Below, one piece after another: positions 45,666 through 56,744 of a stretch of 64,000 nt of DNA. Positions within the stretch are counted from its first letter, which is position 1, and every line of letters begins with the position of its first letter. A program made the position numbers and the translations under genes. Origin of the DNA: Oscheius tipulae (lineage: Eukaryota > Nematoda > Chromadorea > Rhabditida > Rhabditidae). The stretch lies in NCBI GenBank assembly GCA_037178975.1, contig JASJZH010000006.1:1550001-1614000 (forward strand), read 5' to 3'. The notes under the pieces are model-generated. The model did no database searches and had not been told where the DNA came from. It saw nothing but the letters and a program-made list of their open reading frames with translations.

Positions 45666-46549
45666 CTAGGGGGACGGAACAGCGAGACGACTTTCTCTTT
45701 TGGCAACCATGTAGAAGTTGCGCGTCTTATGCTTCTTCACCAAATAGAGAGCGATGAAGATACCTAGAAGTAGTCATTTTGGCTTCAATAATCATACTAG
45801 CTAGTCAAATAGCTCTCTACACGTGTCTCCTGTTTCTAAATATAAAAGCGAACGTACAGGCAGCAACAACTCCAGCGGCTCCTAGAAGTACAATAACAAA
45901 ACAGCTGGCTGAGACTAGAGTTTGTAAAAAATGCAACGCACATACATTTTCCGATAGTAGGATCTTGTTCAGAGGGTACCACTGGTTCATTGGAGCAGAC
46001 CGTATCGTAGCAGAAATCGAAAGTGAAGCGGACTTCTTCCACTTCTGTAATAACAGATTCGTCTCAAAGGAAAGCTGGTCAGACTGACCTTCTGGCTGAT
46101 AGAATATGGCTTTGAGGGGCTTGCCGTCAACATATTCGATAATTTTTGTATCAGGAAGCAGCTTCCCGAACATGCTCAATGGAATGCGGACCATTTCTGG
46201 AAACCCGAAATAACAGAAGTAAAAAGATTACCTTTCTCATATATGCGGAAGGCCTGGTCTTCCAATTTGGTGATGGTGATGGTCAAACAACCTTCAGAAT
46301 CGTCGACGAAGACAACGTTTTTGCTGCTGCACCGAGACCAAGTACGATTGTAACCGTATTCGATGTAGTGACGAAAGAGAAACTGATTTCAACATTTAAT
46401 AAAAGAAATTGGTAACCGACCGGTAGATCGCGAAAATTTTCTTCAAGACAGAGAGGACAGAAAGAACTGTTGACTGATGTGGTGGGCTCAATTGGGCTGG
46501 CTGTCACAGCAGTTAGGGTGGCCATCAGCATCAAAATGTTGAATAGCAT
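45666..46549 (-). CDS. CPxC-ectodomain type I membrane protein (family member C)
   Basis: Signal peptide MLFNILMLMATLTAVTA (46549), then CPLC (about residues 31-34), YIEYGYNRTWSRC, DDSEGCLTITITKLED, MVRIPLSMFGKLLPD and FTFDFCYDTVCSNEP. The FxFxFC block appears when the intron at about 46040-46083 is spliced at ttattacag. A TM helix (CFVIVLLGAAGVVAAC) continues across an intron (about 45769-45862) into IFIALYLVKKHKTRN and a tail ending VPSP-stop at 45666. About 220 aa. The same motif order as in genes A and B is what defines the family. It lies between the small gene at 45138 and a Str receptor, away from A and B. Confidence 0.66.
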
Positions 46550-47372
46550 GATCTGCAAAGTACTGTTATGGGGTGTTCCAAGGCAATGTAATGGAGAGGA
46601 AAGTAGGAATGTCGGAGAGCTCTTTTTTTATACGATAAGTTTGCTTTGGACATAAGCTGAAAGAGGTAGAATGATAAAATGTTCAGATATAAAACCAAAA
46701 GTAAGCAAATGGGAGTCATAGCTGTGCCTAAGCGTCAAAAGATCACTTTAGGATACAAATGTGACCTCTCCGAGGGCTAAATGAAATTTTGAGTGGGGCA
46801 GCAGTTGTAATCTTCAAAACCATCATATGACCAAGACATGCAAATGCAAAACAACTCAGAAATTTGCTGTGGCATATGATCGAAAGCGTGGTCAAACGTA
46901 ATTAGAAAAGATGAATTCAGTTCTTACAATGAGCCCCGCAACACTTTTTCACGACCCCTGATCACAAACAGATTGTTAGGCCAGATAATAAGTTTATTGC
47001 GAGAATTCAAAAGTGCAAACGAGTGTACCCAAACATACAAAGAGAGGGGGAAAGATTTGTGGTGCGGTATCTTTGTGGAAGAGGAGGAATGTAGAAACAA
47101 AGAACGCGAGCGAGCGTGCAGTTAACATCTGCAAACTTTTTGCAGCCGTCTCCGGAGACGAATTTTTTGTTACCTCTTCTCCTCGAGCGAGGATCAGTCC
47201 ATCTGCAGGGAGACTACTTGTAAAGTAAGTTTACTTCCCGTGCACGGTTATCAAATATTTTAATATTGGATATCGTTAAAGACAATGTGACTATATCACT
47301 GACGAAAGGAAACGGTGTAATAGGTACAAACAGCAAAGCAATGTCATGTCTTACTTCACTTTTCTTTAGAGT
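46550..47372. other. Intergenic, no gene seen
   Basis: Only short random frames. It separates the CPxC gene (minus) from the 3' end of the minus-strand receptor. Confidence 0.4.
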
Positions 47373-48787
47373 TCAACTATTTGCCGGATTTGATGAGCAT
47401 GCGGTCTCACCAGTTTCAGTATAGATCCCGGATATTGGTTCAATTTTCTTCGGTCTAATCCAAGTAACTACAGTAGTCCAATACTCATTAACCAAGATAA
47501 ATGTGACAATCGGGTCGATGCTTTGTGCCAAAGAGAGAAAGCTGCTGAAGACACCCATTCCTGCTCCCAGATTCATTCTGGCTATGCCACAAAAATGGGC
47601 AACCACTCCAGGACCAAAGTTGAAGACGACCGGGAAGAATGTCTAAATAGAAAATGTCACGAAATCGAAGCGTAAGCTTACCTGGAAGAGAAGCAAAGCA
47701 AAGATTCGTTGCTGATAAACCATTTTACTTGTTTTGGCATGTGCCAAAAGTTTCCAAAAGACTGGAAGCATACGCGAAATGATGAAACCGACCAAGATCG
47801 AGGAAATGAATGCGTAAATTCCAAATAAGGAACTTGTCGATACCAATGGATACTGCATCATGTCGCCCACCTAAAGAGTATTATTGTAGTCATATAGACA
47901 CGGTAGTCTTATCCTCGAGCGCTAATCTGTTAGGTATGCTTTTTCAAAATGACGAAATGATCTTAAAAAGCTTGGTATTTACAGGCTGCAGTAAAGAACC
48001 TTTAGAAGGACTGCTATTTTCAAATGCTCTCCTTACTCTTGTCGGTTCGCTCCGAAAGCAATAGATAACACTCTTGGTACTCTCTTTTAGTAATATCACA
48101 ACCTCAACCTTTGCCACTAACACTAATATCAATTTCCATCTAAACATACCCATTCTGGTCCCCCGAGATATGGTATCTCAGTGAGGTTGTAGCCTGTGAT
48201 GCGATAAAAATCTTCAGCAACAATCTCATTTTTATAGCTGTTCGGCCAGCATCCCCAAATGACATCGGTTGCCATTAGAACGGTAAAAATAACGTCAGCC
48301 AGAATGATACACAGAACTTTAGGTTTACTTGAGAACCAGGACTTGTGGTTTGATCTGAAAACAGGTTTGTTGATTTCATCACTTCACAATATTAACTTAC
48401 TCAATGAGAGTCCAGTAGCGATGCAAAAAGCAGAGATTGATAATGACCACAATTTGAATCCAGCAACAGACAAAAAACAATAAAACACATGTACCGCTGA
48501 AGATTGAGGGGAAGTTTCCAGATACAGAATACAGAACCATGTTGCCTTGAGAGACATAGAACTGCTAAAAATGGCTTGTCACTGATGAAAAGGGTACTCA
48601 CCGGGGTTAGAAGGAATGCAAATGCTGAATATATAACAGATTGAAGTGTATATAAAAAGAGCAGATATTTGTAAGAACCCATCATGTTAGAAGACTTGAA
48701 TGCGATTAATGGAAGCAAGATGCAGTTCAAGATAAATGCCACAATTGTGCTTACAACACTAACATCACGGTTCGAAATGGACAGCAT
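47373..48787 (-). CDS. Str-class 7TM chemoreceptor
   Basis: The start MLSISNRDVSVVSTIVAF at 48787 leads to LNCILLPLIAFKS and MGSYKYLLFLYTL. After a short intron the frame resumes FYVSQGNMVLYSVSGNF, then IIN-LCFLHRYWTLIE (the TM3-RY landmark), a TM4 exon (VLCIILADVIFTVLMATD), NLTEIPYLGGPEW, a TM5 exon and YQQRIFALLLFQTFFPVVF (TM6), then LSLAQSIDPIVTFILVNEYW (TM7). The stop is at 47373. It is a paralogue of the gene at 37712. Joins are in phase, so it appears intact. Confidence 0.8.
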
Positions 48788-49208
48788 CCTGAAAATAGAA
48801 AATTTGTTCCTTGTTTACGGAGTTTCATGAGAACTGAAGCCATATGCGCACGAAACAGCAAAATGAGCACTGTTAGATTACAGAACGACGTTCAAGCTAT
48901 TGTAGACTTACACTTGAATGACTCTACTCTCAGTTTAAGAAGATTACGCCTCCGGATAAACGGGGAGGGGTACACGTTAACATTTTTCCCTAATGTCATA
49001 GAAAAATGTCAGTGAAAGTAAAAAATGATTAGACTGCTTTGGTGATAGTGATCACTTTCTCTAGTTTGTGATGTTCGAAAGCAGGTTAGGCGAGAAACAA
49101 AGATTCTACTCCTAGGCGATCCATGAACCGGCGCTCCCTTTGCGCGATAAGCTTCGGCCTGGCTTGGTTTGTGCCTTCCACACAGAAGTTATTATTTATT
49201 TGCAATTA

Positions 49209-51904
49209 TCATATACTTTCTATATGTCGCAACATGCTAGTCTTCCAAACATCGGTGCTCATTCGCGCAGTTCTCATCCGTACTTCTCCTAACTGAGCTG
49301 TGAATTCGTCCCTCCATCTGGACTTCGGTCTACCAGACATTCTTCTTCTCCTCCACGGTCTCCATTCTGAGAGGCATTTTGTCCATCTATCGTCGTTCAT
49401 ATTCGCTATCTTCCTGGCCCAGTTCCACTTCCTCTTTACCCATTCTATTCTAATATCTGGTAGTTTGACGGTTTCTTCGAGCCATTCATTAGATCGTCTG
49501 TCGAGGAGAGTTACTCCAATCATTCTTCTCATCATCTTTTGTTGTGCTGTTTTCAACTTCGTAAGATCCTTTTCTCGGTGTCTCCAGGTTTCTGATGCGT
49601 ATAGTAGACATGGTTCGACACACATCTTGTACAATCTTCTCTTTTGTTTAAGATGAATTCTTCGGTTAGTGAAAAGATCGTAATATTTGTTGAACACAGA
49701 CCAGCCTGAGCGGATCCTTCTATTGACTTCAAGAGATGTATTCCTGTCGAATGAGACCCTGGATCCTAGGTAGATATAGTCCTGGCAGTACGGAACAGGC
49801 TGGCCATTGACTGTGATTGGAGTGTGGTTGCAGTTGGTCATCAGCTTGGTCTTTTGACAGTTCAGAGTAAGGCCTACTTCTGAGCTCCGCTGAGCTAGGT
49901 CCACTAGCATCTTCTCGAGTTCTTCAGCCGTTGTGAGAAAAGGGCTGTGTCGTCGGCGTATCGGATGTTTTGCAGAAATCGTCCGTTGACATCGACTCCG
50001 AGTCCATCCAAGTCCAAAGTTCGGTATACACCTTCGGTGACCGCTGTGAATAGAGAAGGCGAAACTGTGTCTCCTTGAAGTACACCTCTTTGCATGTTAA
50101 CTTCCACTTGTTTGCCGCATACTCGCACATAGATCTTGGTTGTGTTGTAGATGAGCTGGAGGACGCGGATCATCTTCGCCGGCACACCTTGTCGATTGAG
50201 GGCATTCCAAAGGGCTCCATGTTCAATTGAGTCGAAAGCTTTGGAGTAGTCGATGAAGGCGATGTAGAGCGGAAAGTTGTACTCAACGGCTCTTTCTATC
50301 AGCTCATTCATAACTTGGACGTGGTCCGTAGTAGAGAAGGACTTTCTGAAGCCGGCCTGCTCAGGTGGTTGGTTTTCATCCAAAGTTTTCTGCATTCGAG
50401 AGAGTAGAATTGAACTGAATACTTTGAAGATGACGGAAAGTAGAGCGATAGGTCGGTAGTTTCTGATATCCAGTGGGTCTCCCTTTTTGAAAAGAAGAGA
50501 TATTGTCGAATCCGTCAATTCATCTGGTAGAGCCTCATTCTCAATGATCCGGTTGTAGATGTCAGCTAATGGTTTGGAGAGTTCTTCTCTGCTTAGAAGT
50601 AGCAAGTCGGAGGTTACTTGATCAGGACCTGGTGTCTTGCCGAACTTTAACTTGGAAACAGCCTTCTCGACTTCGCATTGAAGGATTGGTGGAATTTCGT
50701 CCTCATTCTGCAGGTTTGGAAGCTGGGCCAGAATGCGACTTCGATACAGGTCATCGTAGAAGTCCTTCACCGCTGCTCGAACATCTTTTGGATTTGACAG
50801 GACTGTTCCGTTCTGATCAGATATTTGCGTCAGAGCCTTCTTAGCTGTCGTGTTTTCCCTCAAGGCCTTTTAGAAGAGCATCTTTGAGTCGATTGTGATG
50901 TTTCAAACGAAGGTCTTCCTTCAACGATTCACGTAGAGCTTTGTTCACTACACCGAACTCGATCGTTGGGAGATGTGACTGGTCTTGGGCACGGGGACAG
51001 AGGCAACATCTCTTGCGTTGAGAACAAGTTGGCGTATTTGACTGTATGAGCTCATGTTCACGTGTTGGGCCATGTCTTCAGCAGCGAATCGAAACAAAGG
51101 TTTGTTTAGCTGGGATCGTAGTTTCCTCGGCTGGGCAGAGTGGAACTTCTTCGTAGGCAGGGCAAGCTTTCCTAGCAGGAGGCGGTGATCGCTGGTGAAT
51201 TTTAGTCGTCCAATTACATCTACGTCCGTGAAAATATTCGGCTTTTGGCATAGAATGTAGTCAATCATGTTCTTTGTCTCCATGTTAGGCGAAAGCCATG
51301 TCCATTTCCTCGTCGGCCTTTTTGCGAAACGGGTGTTCATTGTGTACATTTCTTTTTCGGAGCAGAATTCAGCCAGCATCTCCCCTCTTTAGTTTCGGGT
51401 TCCCAGACCGTGCTTGCCAATGAACTCCTCTCCATCTTCTCCGCATCCGATTTTGGCATTAAAGTCGCCGACCACGAGGTTGAACATCCGACGTTCCCCC
51501 GGAAGCCGAGCACGACGTACTTGCCGGAAGTTCAATGCTCGGTCCACGCTTTATAGGAATTCGGTGTAGTCATCGTCTGAGCTTGTGGAGGTGGGTCCGT
51601 AACACTGTACTGTTCTTATTGTTCCAGCTGTGGTCTGGATGTCGAGAAGGCAAACTCGACTTGAGATAGATTGGAAAGTAGAGCAGCTTGACCATCTTCG
51701 ATTTATCAAGAATCCAACTTGACCATAGTGGAATAGTAGGTGTCCTGACTGTTGAAGAACCACGGAGTTCGATCCTTGTCTTTTCACTTCGGATATGCCA
51801 ATGATGTCGAAGGGAATATTTTCAAGTCCATTTTCCAGTTCAGCCAGTCGTGAGTCGGTACGGAGAGTTCTGCAGTTTAAAGTACCAATCCGGAGGCTCA
51901 ACAT
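49209..51904 (-). mobile_element. RTE-type non-LTR retrotransposon (LINE), decayed copy
   Basis: Minus strand. The AP-endonuclease part starts about 51904 (LRIGTLNCRTLRTDSRL, FDIIGISEVK) and resumes at about 51379 (MIDYILCQKPN, TSDHRLLLGKL). The reverse transcriptase follows (50863-49904) with KTPGPDQVTSDLL, LLFKKGDP, NYRPIALLSVIFK, AFIDYSKAFDSIEHG, RGVLQGDTVSPSLF and the catalytic IRYADDTALF. The C-terminal part (49910-49209) has GLTLNCQKTKLM and the thumb/tail LYASETWRHREK. The frame is broken between 51550 and 51379, near 50870 and just after YADD (about 49910), so the copy cannot move by itself. 5' truncation is likely. Confidence 0.9.
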
Positions 51905-52400
51905 GATGGACGAATACTGCTAGTCGGTTGTCCAGGCTACGACTAACACAGAAGTAAATTCAGAAAATGTCCTTTACACGGCTCTTCCAAATGTACGTTT
52001 TCTTGGCAAAGCAACCATACAATAGGGTATAAGGAATCATCTTTTACTCACATGATTCAAGATCGCGTTTTTGTCCACAAGTGTTAATTGGACTTAAATG
52101 ACTATGACTACTTAATCCTTCGTTGTTACTGAATACAGCTTCAGTCAAAATACTGATATGACGGTTTTCTCCAGAGCCATTTTGCGGAGGTATTACTGAA
52201 AAATGGCAAACTGACTCGATCAGGAAGCAGTTTGCCGGATTGTTGGATGGATGCTAAACAATGCTAAAGGAAATAATGTGCATCAGTTAAGCTCTCCTTG
52301 TTTACATCGGTATTTGTATCTTTGATGCCCTAAAAATGTATTTCAAACTGTTTTTGAAGAACACAAATGTTGAAAATGTGCTACAAGTCTTTATTTTGAT
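51905..52400. other. Intergenic, no gene seen
   Basis: Lies between the LINE relic and the collagen stop codon; nothing else recognisable. Confidence 0.4.
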
Positions 52401-53381
52401 CTATGCGTGCATGAACATGCTACGAGCAGGGCAAGGACAGTAAGCAGCATCACTTCCAGGCTTTCCATTTTCTCCACGCTGAAAGTCATATGTTAAACAC
52501 CAAAACCAGGTAGAACTCACTGCTCCAGGAGTTCCTCTCTTTCCAGGATGACCAGGCTGTCCGTCTCTACCAGGTTTTCCTTTGCTTCCAGACCGGCCAT
52601 TGTTCCCCGAAGCTCCCGGCTCGCCTCCGAGCCCAGGGGGACCACGAGGGCCAGCTAATCCCATTTTGCCTGGTCTTCCTGGCTTGTAGTCCGTTCCAGG
52701 ATTTCCGCGCGGCCCAGGTCTGCCGGGTCGTCCATTTGGACCTGAACCTCTGATAAATAGTGACACTGAACGACTTACCAGGTCGGCCACCATCACCGAG
52801 CTCTCCCGGAGCTCCACGTGGTCCTGGAATTCCGAGAGGACCGCGAGGTCCAAGTCTGCCTGGAGGTCCATTGGGTCCGGGGTTTCCAGCAGGCCCTCTT
52901 GGTCCAGGAGGACCAGCCGGACATTTGATACAGCCTCCAGGAATGTCGTGGGTAACGGCGACCACAACTCCAGCAACACCAGATTTTCCATCGTCTCCAT
53001 CAGGTCCGGGCTCTCCAGGCTCTCCCTTCTCTCCCGGTGGGCCAGGAGGACCTGCAGGACAGCCTTCGGATCGTGGTCCACAGTTGCATTGCTCGTTGCT
53101 TCTCTTGTGACGACCAGCGAAAAGAGTCACAAAGGTGGGAGGAGCATCAGAAGCGCCAGTGGGATTCGTGTGCTTGTTCATAAGACGAGACCAGGTATCC
53201 GAAGAGATTTCCTAAATCCAATGCTTTTGGATTACCTGAAACCTACTCGGAAATGTTCCATGCCTTCATGAACCTCCTCTTGAAGCTGGCTAATTTCGCT
53301 AAGGAGGGAGCTCATGACGACCAATGATCCAGCTACAAAAGCAAGAGCTGCCGCTGAGGCAACAACAATGATCTTGCCCAT
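52401..53381 (-). CDS. Cuticle collagen
   Basis: Secreted structural protein of the nematode cuticle. The start [20 protein letters not shown] at 53381 is the N-terminal membrane/signal segment, followed by the conserved heptad-like [16 protein letters not shown] subtilisin-type cleavage site (RHKR before SNEQCNC) precedes the Gly-X-Y blocks: [20 protein letters not shown], an interruption with [20 protein letters not shown], then the block [18 protein letters not shown], and the end [12 protein letters not shown]-stop (52401). Cysteines flank the triple-helix blocks as in the family. Two Gly-X-Y interruptions occur (GS-GPN and GTDYKP). One intron (52758-52788) is only 31 nt. A TATA box lies upstream. 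The col number is not assigned. Confidence 0.93.
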
Positions 53382-53416
53382 TGCTTGATGGAATATCTTT
53401 ACCTGACATAACCGCC

Positions 53417-53425
53417 CTTATATAC
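53417..53425 (-). promoter_or_regulatory. TATA box of the collagen gene
   Basis: TATATAAGG read on the minus strand, about 40 bp upstream of the collagen start codon. Strong TATA elements are usual for moult-cycle collagens. Confidence 0.55.
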
Positions 53426-53429
53426 TTAG

Positions 53430-54233
53430 TTGTTTCATTCTAAGATCAGGGCCACTGGAGGCGTAATCACCTGTCCGGCAACTTTTTTGCAACTCGGGCG
53501 GTTCCACGATTTTTGGTAACTTTGAGGGTAGAGTTCGCTGAAAACAGATAAAAGAAGATTGTTGTCACGTGATCTCAAAAGCAGAGCTGACAGATGATCA
53601 ACCTACAAATCTTAATGATCGTAACGTGAAGTGATCACAGAAAATCAGTAAATTTTTATACCAATCATCTGAAACAAACCCAGTAATTTGTGCATTTCTA
53701 GTCCGCTTCAGACAATCTTTACTCCTGCGATTTGCGATTAACACATTAGGTTTTTAGCTAGTGGAACTAACTAGCATCATCAGTTAGTGTTTACATGTTC
53801 ACCGTTCCTCTCATGATCATCAATCCGCTGTGGCCTCTCGAGTGACCTCGCTCAGTGGAACCATAACACGTCGAAGACACAAAAAGAAGGAGAACCGTTC
53901 AAGAGACAGCATTCATGACGCTATGAAGCATTGAAAAGTTCTATCAAACGATCTGTTTGTTCTTTAAAGATCAGTGTAACAGTGATGCTAGTGTCTACTT
54001 TTGCTTGAAACAGGAGAATGGTTGCCATTCACAGTTCTTTTTCTAGATAGTTTGGAACATAACATACCAGGCAACAAACTGTTTAGTTAACGTCCTCTTA
54101 TCTTTCACACGTCCAAAATTAAGAATTGGCCTTTAAAAGAGTTCTATATCAGTTTCAATTTTCTTTTTACATCAATATGTTCTCAAATGATTAAAAAAAG
54201 GAACAGTGTGATCTCGAACTGACGGAAAGCTCA
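53430..54233. other. Intergenic upstream of the collagen gene
   Basis: No coding signal. It presumably contains the collagen regulatory region and the 3' end of the neighbouring minus-strand gene. Confidence 0.4.
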
Positions 54234-55720
54234 CTAAAAATCTTCTTCTTCGAGCAGCGAGACAGAAATGAGAGCAGCTTTAAGATCTCCTTCCATGGCA
54301 ACGATGATACGGTTGTTCACGTTGTCTTTCGGCTGCTCGGCACATCCCTTCACCGTAAACGAAGAGACGAATTTATACGCATTAGCATGGGAAAGCCGTG
54401 GCTTGTTGGCCTGAAAGATAATGTTTGGAGATGCTGAAAGCTATACCTGAACATAAGCCTCCGTTTCAGGTGTGAAGAGATCCTTCGAAAGTCTACTCTT
54501 CTTGAACAGTTTGTCCAAGCCAGGGATAAAGACCTTATGGTTTTCGGATTTCAGTTGGCGGCGTCGTTCATTCAGTCTGCCTTGAATTTCTTCTAGCTTT
54601 TTTTCGTTTAAGACACCTGTCTGCTCCAACCATAGAAGGTTAGTTTTGTAGTACTGATTGGCATAGTGCTGATAATTGTGTTTTTAAAACAAAATAAAAA
54701 CATACTGTACGGCGCTTTCGCTCCGCTTTGTTCTCGGCATACTCAGATATGTTCAGTTTTGCAGTTTGGGACAGTTTGAATGTGTAGTTCGTCCACACCC
54801 CTTCTCCCTAAAAACAGTTGTTAATAGAAAACAAAAACTTTGGCAAAAAAACTTAGTGGCCGAGCAGCACGCGTTAGTTACACAGAGTCGGAAAAGTCCT
54901 TCAAACTTTTAATGTAGGTTACAGAATTATATACTTTTGTCCAAAAAAAAATTATGAGACTCACGATTAAATCCTCCCTAACTGCGAATTTGTTGTATTG
55001 AACAAAGTTCTCGAAAAGCGGGGAGATCCACCTTTGGCTCTTGTCCGATAGAGTAGATTCTGTCTCATTTGTGTCCGAATTATAGATCGGAAGAGCTTCC
55101 AAGTCTCCTTTCAGCATCAGCCAGTAGCTCAGATATCCGTATGCAGCACAGTAAGCCTTCGCCTCCATGTAGAGGGGCTCCTCGTAGTTTCCGGTGATGG
55201 CAAGATAGAACATCTCCTCTGGGTACAGATTGATACTGAATATTAAATTGACCAATTTTATTGAAACTCTTACGAGATGTGCGTGATTTGAGCTCCAGAA
55301 GGATGAAGGTTGCCATAGAAAACGAACAAGCCGAGCAGGGACCACATGGTCGAATAATCTTGCCTGATGGGCAACTTGACCTAGTGTATGAGATGAACGC
55401 TGGGGCGGGTATATCGATTCCGAGCATATTCCATGGTTGATGAAAAGTGAAAAGCGCTGAATATGGAAGCGTAAGATTCGTTGTAAGCCTGAACATGGGT
55501 AACTTTGCGATTTGGTTGCACACTGGGCCGATATTTTGCTCTCTGGATTAACTGTATTGCTACAGTCAATTATTGTATTGCTCAGCGTTGAAAATAAAGC
55601 CTGCAAAAGAAGCTGCACTTCTTCTTTGTCACATGATAAGGAGAAAAAAAGTCACACTTGATACCATATGCCGCTCCTCTGCTACAGCAATGGCCAGCTT
55701 TGACAGATGCCAATCTCTAG
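54234..55720 (-). pseudogene. Uncharacterised gene with one in-frame TAG
   Basis: Minus strand. A frame reads VAIQLIQRAKYRPSVQPN, AYNESYASIFSAFHFSS and RNRYTRPSVHLIH, then a TAG (about 55382-55384), and continues in the same frame with VKLPIRQDYSTMWSLLG, FVFYGNLHPSGAQITH and, over an intron, INLYPEEMFYLAITGNY, EAKAYCAAYGYLSYWLML, WISPLFENFVQYNKFAVRE, EGVWTNYTFKLSQTAK and NEKKLEEIQGRLNERRRQ. It ends ALISVSLLEEEDF-stop at 54234. No GT donor lies close enough before the TAG to splice it out. Everything else is open, so this is a recently inactivated gene, an alternative start downstream, or a base error. No domain is recognised. The 5' exons are unresolved. Confidence 0.5.
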
Positions 55721-56744
55721 AAAAACGCACCTTTACGAGAATTGTTGGAAAATAAAGTGGCTATCTACCTTCGTACCTGATATGTGGAAGCGTTTATAGA
55801 AGCGGTTCCAAGCAAACTGTACCAACCAATTATATACCGCAAAGACGAGAACAGCGTCATACATTTTATATACACTTATAAAATAAATAATATAATAATA
55901 CTAATACCTTGAAGTTTCCACATATGAACCTAACAACGCAAAGTCTGAAATCTTGTTGATTCTACCCGAATTTTTAAAAGATACGTTTTTAGTTTTCCAT
56001 CGCCTGCTTGCACTCCTCATTATCTCGTTGCTGGCCATAATCACCATCATGAGCATTCTTTAGCCTACCTCAGTAACATTTGGCGAGGCCCTCGTTATGA
56101 GAGTGCTTTGAGACGACATAAATCTTTCTAGGTCATCCTCACTTTGACAGTCCTTTAACGCAATGGTATAAGCACTCGGTAACAAAAAGTTTCTCTCTAG
56201 CGCTTAAATCAGCTTGTTAAGCATTTTCTTTTACTAACTTCTCAATTTTACTTTGCTTTGTCTATATGTCTTTACAGTAGCAATAGAACCTCCACGGTCA
56301 TATGCGTGGATCAGCTGCGAAACCGGAGGAGCAAGGACTATCACAACACAGATAGCAGCAACAGTATGAGAAAGATTGGTTTTGTTTGCATCCCTAAATT
56401 TGGACACGAAAAACCAGCAATGTCTGTGTCGTCACGAACTTGATTTTTGAAAAACTTGATGCATTTCGACTTTTGTCAAGCCTTTACATTCTCTGTAACC
56501 TGTAACACAAACGGTTTTGAACATTTTTCAAGAAAAGCATCTTGATGATTCACGTGTGTTTTCCGTCAAGCAAACCATAACCGTAAACAGGTGTCAACCC
56601 CAATTTAGCTTGCCCCAGACAATTTTGATAAAGATGCCGCTGCCAAACTACAGGTCATCTTATCAGCTCTTTATTAGTCTGGTTCCCATGACGGTATAAA
56701 ACCTCGGCTTCGTCGTTGCAATTACGTACCTGAGTCATTTTAGA

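Noticed and set aside
45482-45757. 91-codon plus-strand frame
   Set aside because: Antisense to the C-terminal exon of the CPxC gene, whose splicing and TM tail make better sense.
52760-53110. 116-codon Pro/Gly-rich plus-strand frame
   Set aside because: Antisense shadow of the collagen Gly-X-Y repeats.
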